DNA from: Atopsyche davidsoni | Taxonomy: Eukaryota; Arthropoda; Insecta; Trichoptera; Hydrobiosidae | Assembly: GCA_022113835.1 (NCBI GenBank) | Contig: JAILWY010000001.1 | Coordinates: forward strand, 7,006,001-7,070,000 | Length of the DNA stretch: 64,000 nt | Direction: 5' to 3' | Shown here: positions 40,441-48,013 of the stretch, one piece after another | Numbering within the stretch: the stretch's first letter is position 1 | Layout: each line of letters opens with the position of its first letter | Translations under genes and position numbers: made by a program | The notes under the pieces: model-generated | Databases searched by the model: none | Told to the model about the DNA's origin: nothing | What the model saw: only the letters and a program-made list of their open reading frames with translations

Positions 40441-43400
40441 TGGTAACAATACTCTTAATATTATTTTTTGTAAACATTATGGTGAAATTCACTTTTGAGA
40501 GATAAGGCAGAAACATCCACTGCTGATGGATGCTATGAGAATATTTTGAAAGTTAAAAAACACAGACTCTTTGTATAGAAGCTAGAAAAGTATCCCAATT
40601 TAGCTAAATGGCAAGCTGTGTAATTACTATGAAAAGTTAATTACGGGAATTATTACAGATGGCAGAGATAGACCGCATTTGAGATGTAATGCACGGGAAA
40701 TTATTTAACAAAAACGCGAGCGCTTTGTTACCATGACGTTTGTTTATTTTATGATAAGCTGATAAATTCAGCGTTGGTAACATTTGTGAAACTCTTTCGG
40801 ATAACGCCGAACGGTCGCGATTATCGATGGGACGTCAGCGGATCGGTCTTGCCCGTCGGGTTTCCGCGAAGTCGGCTCACCTGGATGACGCAACTCGGAC
40901 CCGCCGCCGGGAACTCCGGTCGCCTTTTGTTCTGCAATTAGTCGGCAGGTGAGCTGTGACTTTCCAGCCGAATCTGATCGGCAGTTCCTCCGAGGGACCG
41001 GCACTCGCATCCTCCGCCGCCAGCTGCGAACTCACCACGGCCGCCTGGACGCAAGACACCGCTTTTGTATCGGTCAAAGTCTACCGACCCGATCACTTGC
41101 CACTCCGATGTGACGCAATGATAAACTAATTAAACTGTCCTCAAGTAATAATCTTATTTCTTCGTTTTATTTATTTTTATCTGTCAATGGTGATGGACGC
41201 TCAACAGAATAAAACCAATTAAAAATGTGGACAACTCCGCTCAGTATTGTATTGCGAGTTGCCACGCTGACTCGATTTTTATCTGCAAGCAACTGTTAGG
41301 TATGAACTGCTGATTGTTAGCAGCCAAATAAATAAAATAATTAAAACTAGGTGTACGTGTTTAGTTTGTATTTAAAGCTAAGCGTTATGCTGTACTCTGG
41401 GGGTTTTTCCTATGATAAAAAAGGAAACCGATAATGCAATTCGATTTAAGCCATGCCAATCTTACTTTAAACTGGTACAAAAAATGACTAATCACCGGCA
41501 GTCTTGTTTTGCTCCCCTGCTGTATACAGGTCTTTCCCAATTAGAGCCATCGCTCCTTGGTTAGGATTTTTCCATTGTTTCATGGAAATCGACATCAAGT
41601 TTAATATTTTATCCAACATTTCAATACAAATGAAATCGCTCAAATACATCATGTCTACAGTGAACCAGTACCGGAGCATTTCAAAGCATTTTTTTTGTTA
41701 TTAAACATTCTGGACGCGTCTGCAGTGTGTTCTGATCGCATAAGTAAACTTTCGTTTTAATGTTCACACGAGAAAATATTCTTAACAATGTCATATTGTT
41801 AACCTAAAAAGTCGGCGGATTCTCCCGCGCCTGACCCTCCGTGAGACTGAACGCGATCGGGCATTTAATTTCTCAGCGGCCACTTTCCCGATTCTCTTTT
41901 GTATAAAACAAAACGTTGGGCAAATTTCGTCAAACATCGTTTACAAAGTCGCTTTGTATATTCGTCCTACTAGCATGCAACAATTTTTGCGTTCAATTTC
42001 TTGATATAAAATCTTATTGATTTAACTATTTATTTTTTAATAAAATAAAATAAAATTTTATTGTTTTTTTTTTTTTAATATTTTTTATATCTAAACATTT
42101 TACCAAAACAATAAACATTTTTAAAAAATGAATAATTTATTCGGTTGAACTATTGTAAAATACGATATCACTCTTGTTGAAATGTAAATACACTTATAAA
42201 CTATAACTTTTTGATGCTTGTGACTTTGATAAAATTATGATAAATGTAGACATAAAGTGTACGCATAAAAATAATTATTAAAAATAAATTTTATAAAAAC
42301 AGAATTTTAAACTAAAAATTATTTATTTAGTGGTACCTGTGGTAGATATCTCAAAATTTACACGTTTTATAATTATGCTATGATTGTTATGAGTTCGCGT
42401 GCTCTTCTAATCCATCAATTTTACCAAATCATCATCATCGCCATCGAACCGATTTATATTCGATCATTTCAAACTTATTAATTTTCTATGTTACCTGAAA
42501 ATAATTCAGAATAACGTATTTTAACTCGCGAATCACTATTGAAGGGCGATTTCATGGCGGTGCAACACCGTTTCCTGAAAGTCAGATTTAATAAATCGCC
42601 ATTTCTCTGAAAATCCATCTAAAATTTCAATTTTTTTATATTTATTTCGATTATTTTTTTACAATATATGTTATGCATTTAATATCTTAGTAATAACTAT
42701 TCAATATGTTGGTCAAATAAAATTTGGGTGCAAGTATCATTTAGCTTTAAATATATTTCAAACGTATTTTTTTTTTAAATTATGTCTCTTCAGTAAAAAT
42801 AAACATACATGATAGATAAAAGGGATCTTTATCGATTGTTTATATAATTTAAATTAATAACTAATCAATTGAATATAAACTGTCTCATATTTCATTAAAA
42901 TACAATAATAATTTTCCCTAAATTAAAACACTATTTTAAGAAAATGCGGATTTTTAGTAGCGTTTTGTATGATGTTATATATATATATTAAATACTTATT
43001 TTTTAACAGCAATTATTTTACGGACTGACAAAGTAGTGAATGACAGTGGTTCTATTCTATTATTTTCATATAACAATAAAAACTATTGACAAGTACGAAG
43101 TTATTTGTCTACTTGGAGACAATGAGTTTCTTAATAAATTACACTGTTGTAATACTTCAATAGATTTCTTAATACCGAATTATTAGAATGTCATTGTTAT
43201 CTGATTGTTAGATTGTATTTGAATTGATTGTAATGCGGGTTATTTGTGTTTTCAGGATCGACCATTTAACGCGTACAATGGAACGACCACTACCCCTCGG
43301 GTGCAGAACCCTCCCAGTAAGATGAACGGTGCGCCCTCTGCGCCTGCCCCTGCGCCTGCCATTGCCCACGCCGCTCCTTTAGAAATCGTCAAGAACTTCA

Positions 43401-46400
43401 AACCCCCAGGCCACCCCCCGCCTCCTCCACCGGTACATACTCTTATATATAAAATAATTTTTTTTTTTATCATGTAATAAGAAATTTTCCTTTTTAAAAT
43501 TAAAAAATGTCTCTTTGAAAAATATTCAGTTTTTGATGATTTCGGATGGCTAGGTATTTGTTTTTCCTTTAAATTTATTAAAATCAATATATTTTTATTT
43601 TCAGATGCCCATTCAAGATAACAAAATATTAAATAATACCCAAACTCCCAAAATAGTTCACAAATCTATTAGCACAAAACCAAAAGCACCTCCGCCTCCT
43701 CCTGTTAAGAAAGTTATCCAAAATGGAAATGGTGTAAAGCACGCGAGTGAAGGCTTCCCAGACAGACCTCCCTCCACTCCTACCCCTGATTATGACACAT
43801 CATCTCTTGTCAAAGTCACAAGCAAAATAAAGCTAACCAAGTCGAAGTCAGATGCCGTCGATATGGAATCTCTGGAGTCGTTCAAGTTGAATAACCCTTC
43901 TTCTCCCACCCCTCGTCCTCCGTCTACTTACTTCATGAAGCAACAGAACGGGACATTGACCATGAAAAAGTCCAACCCCAATGTATCTGTGACTATCGGA
44001 GAGTATCCGACAAACACTTTTAGAAAGCAGCCGTCCAGACTGGGCTTTCTGAATGGCGACGCCACGGACGGGAAGTACAGAGACAACGAGCCCGCCGGGA
44101 GCAGACTGCAATCTGAGTTAGTACAGACACTCTCAAGATCAAACCTGAAAAAGAAGACTGAACCTGTAAGTATGGGCAGTATATGAATGTTCGTGTATTT
44201 TTTTGACTCTGCAAAAAAATGTGTTGAGACCCAAAAATGAATATTAATATACAATCTTAGTAGATCTATTAAACCATGTAAATATTGACATGTCACTCTG
44301 GTTTCACTTCAAAATTGTTGAAGACAAAATATTATAACCCGTCAGCATGATCTTTACCTTAATGTAAAAAATGGTGGTGTAAAATTAATTTTGATGTTAT
44401 TATGAATATCAAAGGTATTTTAAATAATTCAACTTATCATTTTGTACTTTTTACTAATACATTTAGTACAATAGTTTTTATTTACACAAAGAGCTTGACG
44501 TTACTTTTTTCCTAAATTGATTTGTGTGATATTTGTAATCAGTTTAAATATGATATTAAAATTATTAATTTTTATTTAAATTTCACATGCGATCTAAATT
44601 TAATATTTAGGTATCTAGTTTTATAAAGACATGTATTAATAGTTCAATTTAAATTTTCTGAAACAAAAAATCATAATTACAATGCTATGAATATTATTTA
44701 GTTTTTGCTGCATTTCCTTACTTGATATTAATATGAATTACAGGAAACCATTGTTATTAGATCTGAATCACAAATTAAAACTTTTGAAAGTCCACTTGAA
44801 CCAATACTGCCAAGTAATGGAGAACTTAATGAAAATTTCAATAAGAGATACGGACAGACTGTACTACCACAACCTCCGCAGATTAGTATACCCAAAGTGC
44901 CAATTGGTAAATCGTTATCCCATAACACATTACACAGTGGATTCAACGATGCTAATCCAGCAAACAAATACAACGCTCTCATATCAAATGGTAAAGAAGA
45001 ACTTACAAAAACAGAAAGTTTGCCCCAGAATGGTATTTTGAAACATGCAAATCCAATGTTCATACATGATCGTAATACAGCAACACAGCATAAGAGCATA
45101 AAATTTGGTCAAATGTAAGAAATATCACTGCTAATGAGCACTATTCAAATATTTAATATAGCTAGTAATACAGATATAAAAAAATAATATATTGGTGCTG
45201 GTATAGTTTCAAGATTCTGTTATATATATTTTTCAACTAAATCACAGTCCCAAATCTTGATATAACCTAAATTCTCTATAAACTATACTCCCTTTCTCTA
45301 TCACATATCAACAATAAAAAAAATATTTAACTATAATTGGGTTTCATAAGTACCACTGAAAGAAAAAAAAATCATAAATAAAAACAATGATTCATTTATT
45401 TTTTAATATTTATATTAAAAAAGTGATTCCTAGATATGATACATTTAATTACGATGAAAAATCAAAAATCATTTATGGATAATTACACATGTGTAATAAA
45501 TATAAAAACTGTGCCAATATAATGGTTTCTAGATTTATGTATTCATATTATTGTTATACCTTTTCGTTAAAACAGTTTCACCTGTTATTGATAATCTAGT
45601 AAAGTAAATAGGCAGAATCGGCATGTAATGAGAAAGTGTTACTTATGCAGTCCTTAGGCTTGGAAACAAAATTTTTAATCTAATTAACATGTCTACCTCA
45701 ATAGTAAATAGTAAACATATTTGTTGATAAGTAGATATTTTTATAAATTAAAATATTTCTTGTTTTCTTATGCATATTCACGAGCAAATACAACTCAGTT
45801 TACACCTTCCACTACGAATGAGAATACTTGCTACTAATAATTTTTACTATACTGATTCTAACAATATTAAACTAAAGTCTTCTTTTTATTTCTTTAATTT
45901 AATTATATTTATTACTATACAAATAAAATTTGGTATTGAGTAGTATGTAGTCACAATATTGAATTTATTCAATAACATAACAATTTTTTTTTTGTAACTT
46001 CCATGTGTTACATCAAATTTTGATAATAACAAAAAAATCAGTAGAACACAAGTAGGATGCAAATCCTCGCCTCTTGGTTAGGGCAGTTTGGTCATTCAAA
46101 TCATAAGTCCCTTCATCTCAATAAGCAACAAGTCATTATCAATCAGAAGTCTAAGCCAATCAAATTTCAAAACTTGCCCATAATCTCAAATATTAATTGA
46201 GCTTAAAATTAAGATTTTTTATTTTAGGATGGTATGCACCATCCAAGTAAAACAAACGTATTGTTGAATCGATAAAATTGTGAGTGATTAATACAGATAT
46301 ATTGAATATTAAATATTTTCCAGATAAATAACATTGTACATAGTATAAAAACACATTCTTGATTTGCTTGTGGTGTTCATGACTTCTTTTAATTTGATTA

Positions 46401-46460
46401 ATCTATTTCAGAACGACGGTGATCGGAGACCCTGAAATTCCTGTAATGGTCAACCATTGA
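12417..46460 (+). CDS. USH1C: Harmonin-family two-PDZ scaffold protein (USH1C orthologue), full isoform
   Basis: This is a scaffold protein that links membrane proteins and the actin cytoskeleton. Vertebrate harmonin works in hair-cell and microvillus tip-link complexes. Coding exons: 12417-12713, 28406-28514, 30937-30961, 31592-31741, 31828-31972, 32050-32243, 32347-32857, 32942-33208, 43256-43432, 43605-44165, 44744-45114, 46412-46460. All junctions are GT-AG and the phases match, giving 951 residues. PDZ1 spans about residues 48-135 (loop ALGF, then VGDQVVRVNGF). The linker GMIPVK..DPLTW (138-151) is a harmonin hallmark. PDZ2 spans about 182-265 (loop KLGCGI, then RPGDQIMQCNGIDF) and is followed by GAGRELF, also typical of harmonin. 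The rest is polar and proline-rich (PPPPPP and PPPPPVKK near 620-655). No third PDZ and no N-terminal harmonin domain were found. The start is fixed by an in-frame TAG at 12405. Whirlin is the main alternative and is less likely because of the linker. Confidence 0.9.
12765..13145 (+). repeat. Interspersed repeat family 1, copy B
   Basis: This copy begins about 50 bp after the harmonin exon 1 donor. It has the gtgcctctcctcagagga start, tagtgtagtgggt, caaagctctggtgtttagat, a C-run of about 13, and an end near gagagcggggagg. It is full length relative to copy C and in the same orientation as copies A and C. Confidence 0.72.
16540..16740 (+). mobile_element. Possible remnant of a piggyBac-like transposase N-terminal region
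   Basis: One frame reads an acidic serine run, LSSDSEQSDNEDY then stop. A shifted frame reads SVYEVVQLFIGNVLFDYMQ then stop. An acidic N-terminus followed by a V.x.x.LF....LFDY segment resembles the start of the piggyBac transposase domain. There are frame changes and stops, and the DDD catalytic region is not visible. Resemblance is short, so this is a weak call. Chance similarity is quite possible. Confidence 0.28.
17233..17263. repeat. Perfect 12-bp inverted repeat
   Basis: The left arm ggtaacgcgaac (17233-17244) and the right arm gttcgcgttacc (17252-17263) are perfect complements around a 7-base loop. The loop itself contains ggtaac, part of the left arm. It could form a small hairpin. 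It lies in harmonin intron 1 with no adjacent gene, so no role can be assigned. Confidence 0.7.
22090..22190 (+). repeat. Interspersed repeat family 2, copy 2
   Basis: Contains the diagnostic gtggcttaggtggtagcgt block shared with 31304-31325 and, on the minus strand, with 56630-56650. It is preceded by a cccctgatcc block and followed by a ttattttcgttattgag block. It lies in harmonin intron 1. Confidence 0.65.
24321..24390. repeat. GC-rich tandem repeat, 16-20 bp units
   Basis: About four units built around ggggctgcacccctcc or agggctgcacccctcc follow each other directly. Open frames cross the repeat on both strands because it is GC-rich. Neither frame has a family match, so I do not call a gene. 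It lies in harmonin intron 1. Confidence 0.75.
25665..26026 (+). repeat. Interspersed repeat family 1, copy C
   Basis: The best preserved copy. It opens with tcttcgggtgcctctcctca, goes on to gaggttggcgtctatctcac, then atccctccacctttc, gttcagggtacaatggcagc and gagagcggggagg. The same block order as copies A and B identifies one family of about 360-380 bp. No tRNA-derived head was recognised. Confidence 0.72.
26694..26717. repeat. (TA)n microsatellite
   Basis: An uninterrupted TA dinucleotide run in harmonin intron 1. Confidence 0.9.
28406..28514 (+). CDS. USH1C: Harmonin exon 2, second half of PDZ1
   Basis: Acceptor tttgatttcag, donor A|GTGAGT in phase 1. It encodes residues 100-135 (VGDQVVRVNGF to LRLKVR), the beta-strand and helix B half of PDZ1. 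The junction with exon 1 falls just before the GDQ turn. The split codon with exon 3 makes Asn136. Confidence 0.9.
28515..30936 (+). other. Harmonin intron 2, about 2.4 kb
   Basis: This phase 1 intron is mostly AT-rich unique sequence. A GC-richer patch lies near 29650-29790, and a decameric tandem repeat with an adjoining GC-rich block lies at 30450-30790, close to the acceptor of the tiny exon 3. No gene is seen inside it. Confidence 0.75.
30450..30657. repeat. Decameric minisatellite, ctggatgctt-type units
   Basis: About twenty imperfect copies of a 10-base unit (consensus ctggatgctt or ctgggtgctt) run head to tail. Ten bases times three gives a 30-base reading cycle, so both strands look open and encode a spurious 10-residue repeat such as QKHPEA on the minus strand. 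It lies about 280 bp before the 25-nt harmonin exon 3. A GC-rich, non-repetitive stretch follows to about 30790. Confidence 0.85.
30937..30961 (+). CDS. USH1C: Harmonin exon 3, a 25-nt microexon
   Basis: The acceptor is gttctgctttcag and the donor is GTGAGT at 30962. The 25 bases complete Asn136 and encode VGMIPVK plus two bases of Glu144. The GMIPVK stretch directly after PDZ1 is a conserved harmonin signature. The phases (1 in, 2 out) match both neighbours, which makes this tiny exon convincing. Confidence 0.88.
31270..31370 (+). repeat. Interspersed repeat family 2, copy 3
   Basis: The blocks agcgcaggttgtggggctta, acatgtggcttaggtggtag and ctctattttcgatattgag match the other copies in the same order. 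The copy lies in harmonin intron 3. Confidence 0.68.
31592..32243 (+). CDS. USH1C: Harmonin exons 4-6: linker and PDZ2
   Basis: Exons are 31592-31741, 31828-31972 and 32050-32243, separated by introns of 77-86 bases. Exon 4 gives the DPLTW linker and the first strand of PDZ2, up to KLGCG. Exon 5 gives KPGIFVQF to FREIQFSD, with the RPGDQIMQCNG turn. Exon 6 gives the helix B segment AVALMKQS, the strand RLDFRI and the harmonin-like GAGRELF, then a Ser-rich stretch. Phases 2, 0 and 2 fit throughout. Confidence 0.92.
32347..33208 (+). CDS. USH1C: Harmonin exons 7-8: polar, charged middle region
   Basis: Exons are 32347-32857 and 32942-33208, both ending in phase 0. They encode about residues 308-566. 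The sequence is rich in Asn, Glu, Lys and Ser with no domain I recognise. Exon 8 has a charged, helix-prone stretch (DEMKKNKIMKSVDDDKKQK), where vertebrate harmonin has its coiled coil. Reading past the donor at 33209 runs into intron and repeat sequence. Confidence 0.85.
33243..33370 (+). repeat. Truncated interspersed repeat family 1, copy D
   Basis: The start matches the family: cttcttctgatgcctctcct, then aggaggttggtgaccatttc, in the same orientation as copies A-C. Similarity fades after about 130 bp. It begins about 34 bases after the exon 8 donor, so the open frame that runs past that donor is repeat sequence and not coding. Confidence 0.55.
39401..39734 (+). promoter_or_regulatory. Candidate internal promoter and 5' leader for a short harmonin isoform
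   Basis: A locally GC- and CpG-rich stretch sits inside intron 8, directly upstream of a short in-frame coding exon. It includes an array of evenly spaced E-boxes (39452-39505). It also includes initiator-like ttcagtg and ttcagta elements around 39609-39627, which would place a start site about 110-125 bases before the ATG at 39735. No TATA box was found at the right spacing. The function is inferred from position and composition only. Confidence 0.45.
39452..39505 (+). repeat. Octamer array of E-box motifs
   Basis: An 8-base unit (ctcacctg) is repeated in register. CACCTG occurs at 39452, 39460, 39476 and 39484, and CAGCTG at 39468 and 39500. The unit at 39492 is mutated (CGGCTG). These are CANNTG sites bound by bHLH factors, and CACCTG is also bound by Snail/ZEB-type zinc fingers. 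Regular 8-bp spacing could reflect simple-repeat growth as easily as selection. Confidence 0.7.
39735..46460 (+). CDS. USH1C: Short harmonin isoform from an alternative first exon (predicted)
   Basis: The ATG at 39735 opens a 45-base coding segment (MGGKTKPLVIVQSYM) ending at a strong donor, ATG|GTGAGT, in phase 0. The next exon, 43256-43432, is also phase 0, so the join to DRPFNAYNG is in frame. With exons 43605-44165, 44744-45114 and 46412-46460 the product would be 400 residues. It would carry only the proline-rich tail (PPPPPP, PPPPPVKK) and no PDZ domain. Such a protein could bind SH3, EVH1 or similar partners but not PDZ ligands. The exon is supported by its start, donor and phase. Whether it is transcribed is unknown. 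Confidence 0.6.
40365..40435. repeat. (TA)n microsatellite, about 35 repeats
   Basis: A pure TA dinucleotide run of about 71 bases in harmonin intron 8. Likely to vary in length between individuals and to be error-prone in assembly. Confidence 0.95.
40790..41095. other. GC- and CpG-rich block with an isolated strong donor site
   Basis: This block of about 300 bp is far more GC-rich than its surroundings. On the plus strand it contains gtcggcag|gtgagctg, with the donor at 40949, a good splice donor. It could be another untranslated first exon of the harmonin tail isoform. It could also be a conserved regulatory element. Open frames on both strands are explained by composition. No protein family is recognised. 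Confidence 0.35.
43256..45114 (+). CDS. USH1C: Harmonin exons 9-11: proline-rich tail shared by both isoforms
   Basis: Exons are 43256-43432, 43605-44165 and 44744-45114. Exon 9 starts DRPFNAYNG and ends in a run of prolines. Exon 10 has a second proline run, PPPPPVKK, and a Ser/Thr/Pro-rich stretch. Exon 11 is polar. Exon 11 ends CAAAT|GTAAGA. Reading through instead meets TAA at 45116-45118, so intron retention would give an alternative end only a residue later. Confidence 0.87.
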
Positions 46461-46666
46461 AGAAGAATATAAAATAGTTTATATTTAAGTTTTATTTAAT
46501 ATATTATGATATATAAAAAGCTCAATGGTCCATAAATTATATGTACTTAAGAGCAATAGTGCTAATACAAAGTAGTTTTATTTATCATATTGTGTTATAT
46601 TATTTTACAAAACGGTACTAAATTATTTTGTAATATATCTATCTAGAAATAAAAGTTTATAATAAA
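46412..46666 (+). CDS. USH1C: Harmonin last exon, stop codon and poly(A) signals
   Basis: The acceptor is ctatttcag. The final 15 whole codons after the split Ile read TTVIGDPEIPVMVNH and end at TGA 46458-46460. The 3' untranslated region follows, with AATAAA signals at 46648-46653 and 46661-46666. The C-terminus is not a classical PDZ-binding end. The exon is short, but its phase fits exon 11 exactly and an acidic, Pro-containing end is plausible. Confidence 0.8.
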
Positions 46667-47340
46667 ACATGTAAATAATTGTGTGCCAGCAAGTAAAATA
46701 AAACAATATTTTGTTGTGATATCTTCACATTTTTTATGTTTTGATCTCCCTTGATTCATAAAGTATATTACATTGTATTTAATATAATGATGTAGAATAT
46801 TTATGTTCATATAATAATATGAGAATAAATTTAATAGCGAATTTCGAATCTTTACATTAATAAATTAGGTATTATATTATACAAAAAGAGATATATGTAC
46901 ATTTTAAAGCGATTAATTAAGGATGAATTCACATAAAATAAGTATTAAATTAAAGAGAATTCTTAGGTCTAGTAATAATATTTACAAATACCATAATAAG
47001 CTTAAAAGGAGTTGATGGGCTATTCATCTGGCTATGGCTAATCTGTTAGAGGTGAAGAAGAAAATGAAACCATACTACGGGTATTTTTTTGCATTTAAAA
47101 ATCGTGAAGCGTAACCAACAAAGCTTTCACAAAAAAGAAAGACGAAGCGGAAGATAAATAATATGCTTACAGATAAATAATGATTAACATTTAGTCACAT
47201 CAACAAATGTAATGCATCTATATCTTGGGGTTTTCCTGTTACAAATTTCCGGCCATTCAGACCATAAAAATAAAATATGTAGAGTAAAACTAATAACTAG
47301 TAACAGCGCTGCACGGAGCTAGTGCTCCGGGCAAAAAAAG
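46667..47340. other. Intergenic, no gene seen
   Basis: AT-rich sequence between the harmonin poly(A) signals and the AFG3L2-like pseudogene. No repeat or reading frame worth naming was found. Confidence 0.6.
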
Positions 47341-47760
47341 CCTATTATTAGTTTAAAGTATTTGTCTAGCGAAAGATTTAATTCTACAGCTTACGTAAAA
47401 AGTATCGATACTCTTTCAAAACAGTGGAGATGGTTGTGTAAAAAGCCACCCAAAGACTTTGAAAAATACTTTAGGCCAAAAGAAGCTCAAACACCGTCAC
47501 CCTCCAAGGCGCCTCCCTTACCTTTCAATTGGGCTCAACCTCAAAAACCACCAGAGAATTGGAATTTCGATCTGTTTGGACCTAACGCCGGTTAAGATGG
47601 TGGAAAAGTTAAATATGGTGACGGAAGAGATAAATAAAGTTGGATGTTATTTGGGGCTCTCGGAACGACTGCTCTCCTGACTTCCATAGTGTTTGTGCAA
47701 GTACGTTATAAGAAAATAACACGGAAAGAATTTTGCAATACTTACCTTGTGACATTAAAT
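47341..47760 (+). pseudogene. Decayed fragment of an AFG3L2-type m-AAA protease
   Basis: One frame reads KYLSSERFN, then KKPPKDFEKYF, WNFDLFGPNAG, stop, DGGKVKYGDGRDK, stop, SWMLFGALGTTALL and RYKKITRKEFCNTYL. The order matches the N-terminal part of AFG3L2: the PP.FEKYF segment, a linker, a transmembrane helix, then the YKEITWKEF..NYL start of the intermembrane-space domain. In-frame TAA codons lie at 47593 and 47635. The Trp expected in ITWKEF is Arg here (CGG). The AAA and protease domains are absent. Intact AFG3L2 is an ATP-dependent inner mitochondrial membrane protease. The frame runs on past a GTACGT at 47701, so this is not a spliced exon. It may be a 5'-end fragment of a retrocopy or a partial duplication. 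Confidence 0.65.
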
Positions 47761-48013
47761 ATAAAAGTAAATCAATGAAATAATTTGAATTTATGATAAA
47801 ACCAAAGTTTATTAGATTTAATTTATTTAGTTTATTTTGATCAATCAACAAATATTTCTGTCATTTTTCATGACAAAATTGCAATATTAAATAAAGTATT
47901 AATTTGTCTATTAGAGAATCTGATTGTAAAATTCTTAAAGTAACATTGAAAATTGGCAGCAGTTGTCATTTTGTTGTAGAGAATCGTTGTATCATCAAGA
48001 GTTTTTTTTAACA

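Larger units (their letters stand above)
33209..43255 (+). other. Harmonin intron 8, about 10 kb
   Basis: A phase 0 intron. It contains a truncated family 1 repeat just after the donor, long AT-rich unique sequence, a GC-richer block at 38360-38600, a candidate internal promoter with an alternative first exon (39400-39779), a (TA)n run and a GC-rich block at 40790-41090. No other coding sequence could be supported. Confidence 0.75.

Noticed and set aside
45116..45118. TAA directly after harmonin exon 11 as the gene's normal stop
   Set aside because: A GTAAGA donor overlaps it and a phase-matched last exon lies at 46412-46460, upstream of good poly(A) signals. The TAA remains possible only as an intron-retention end.
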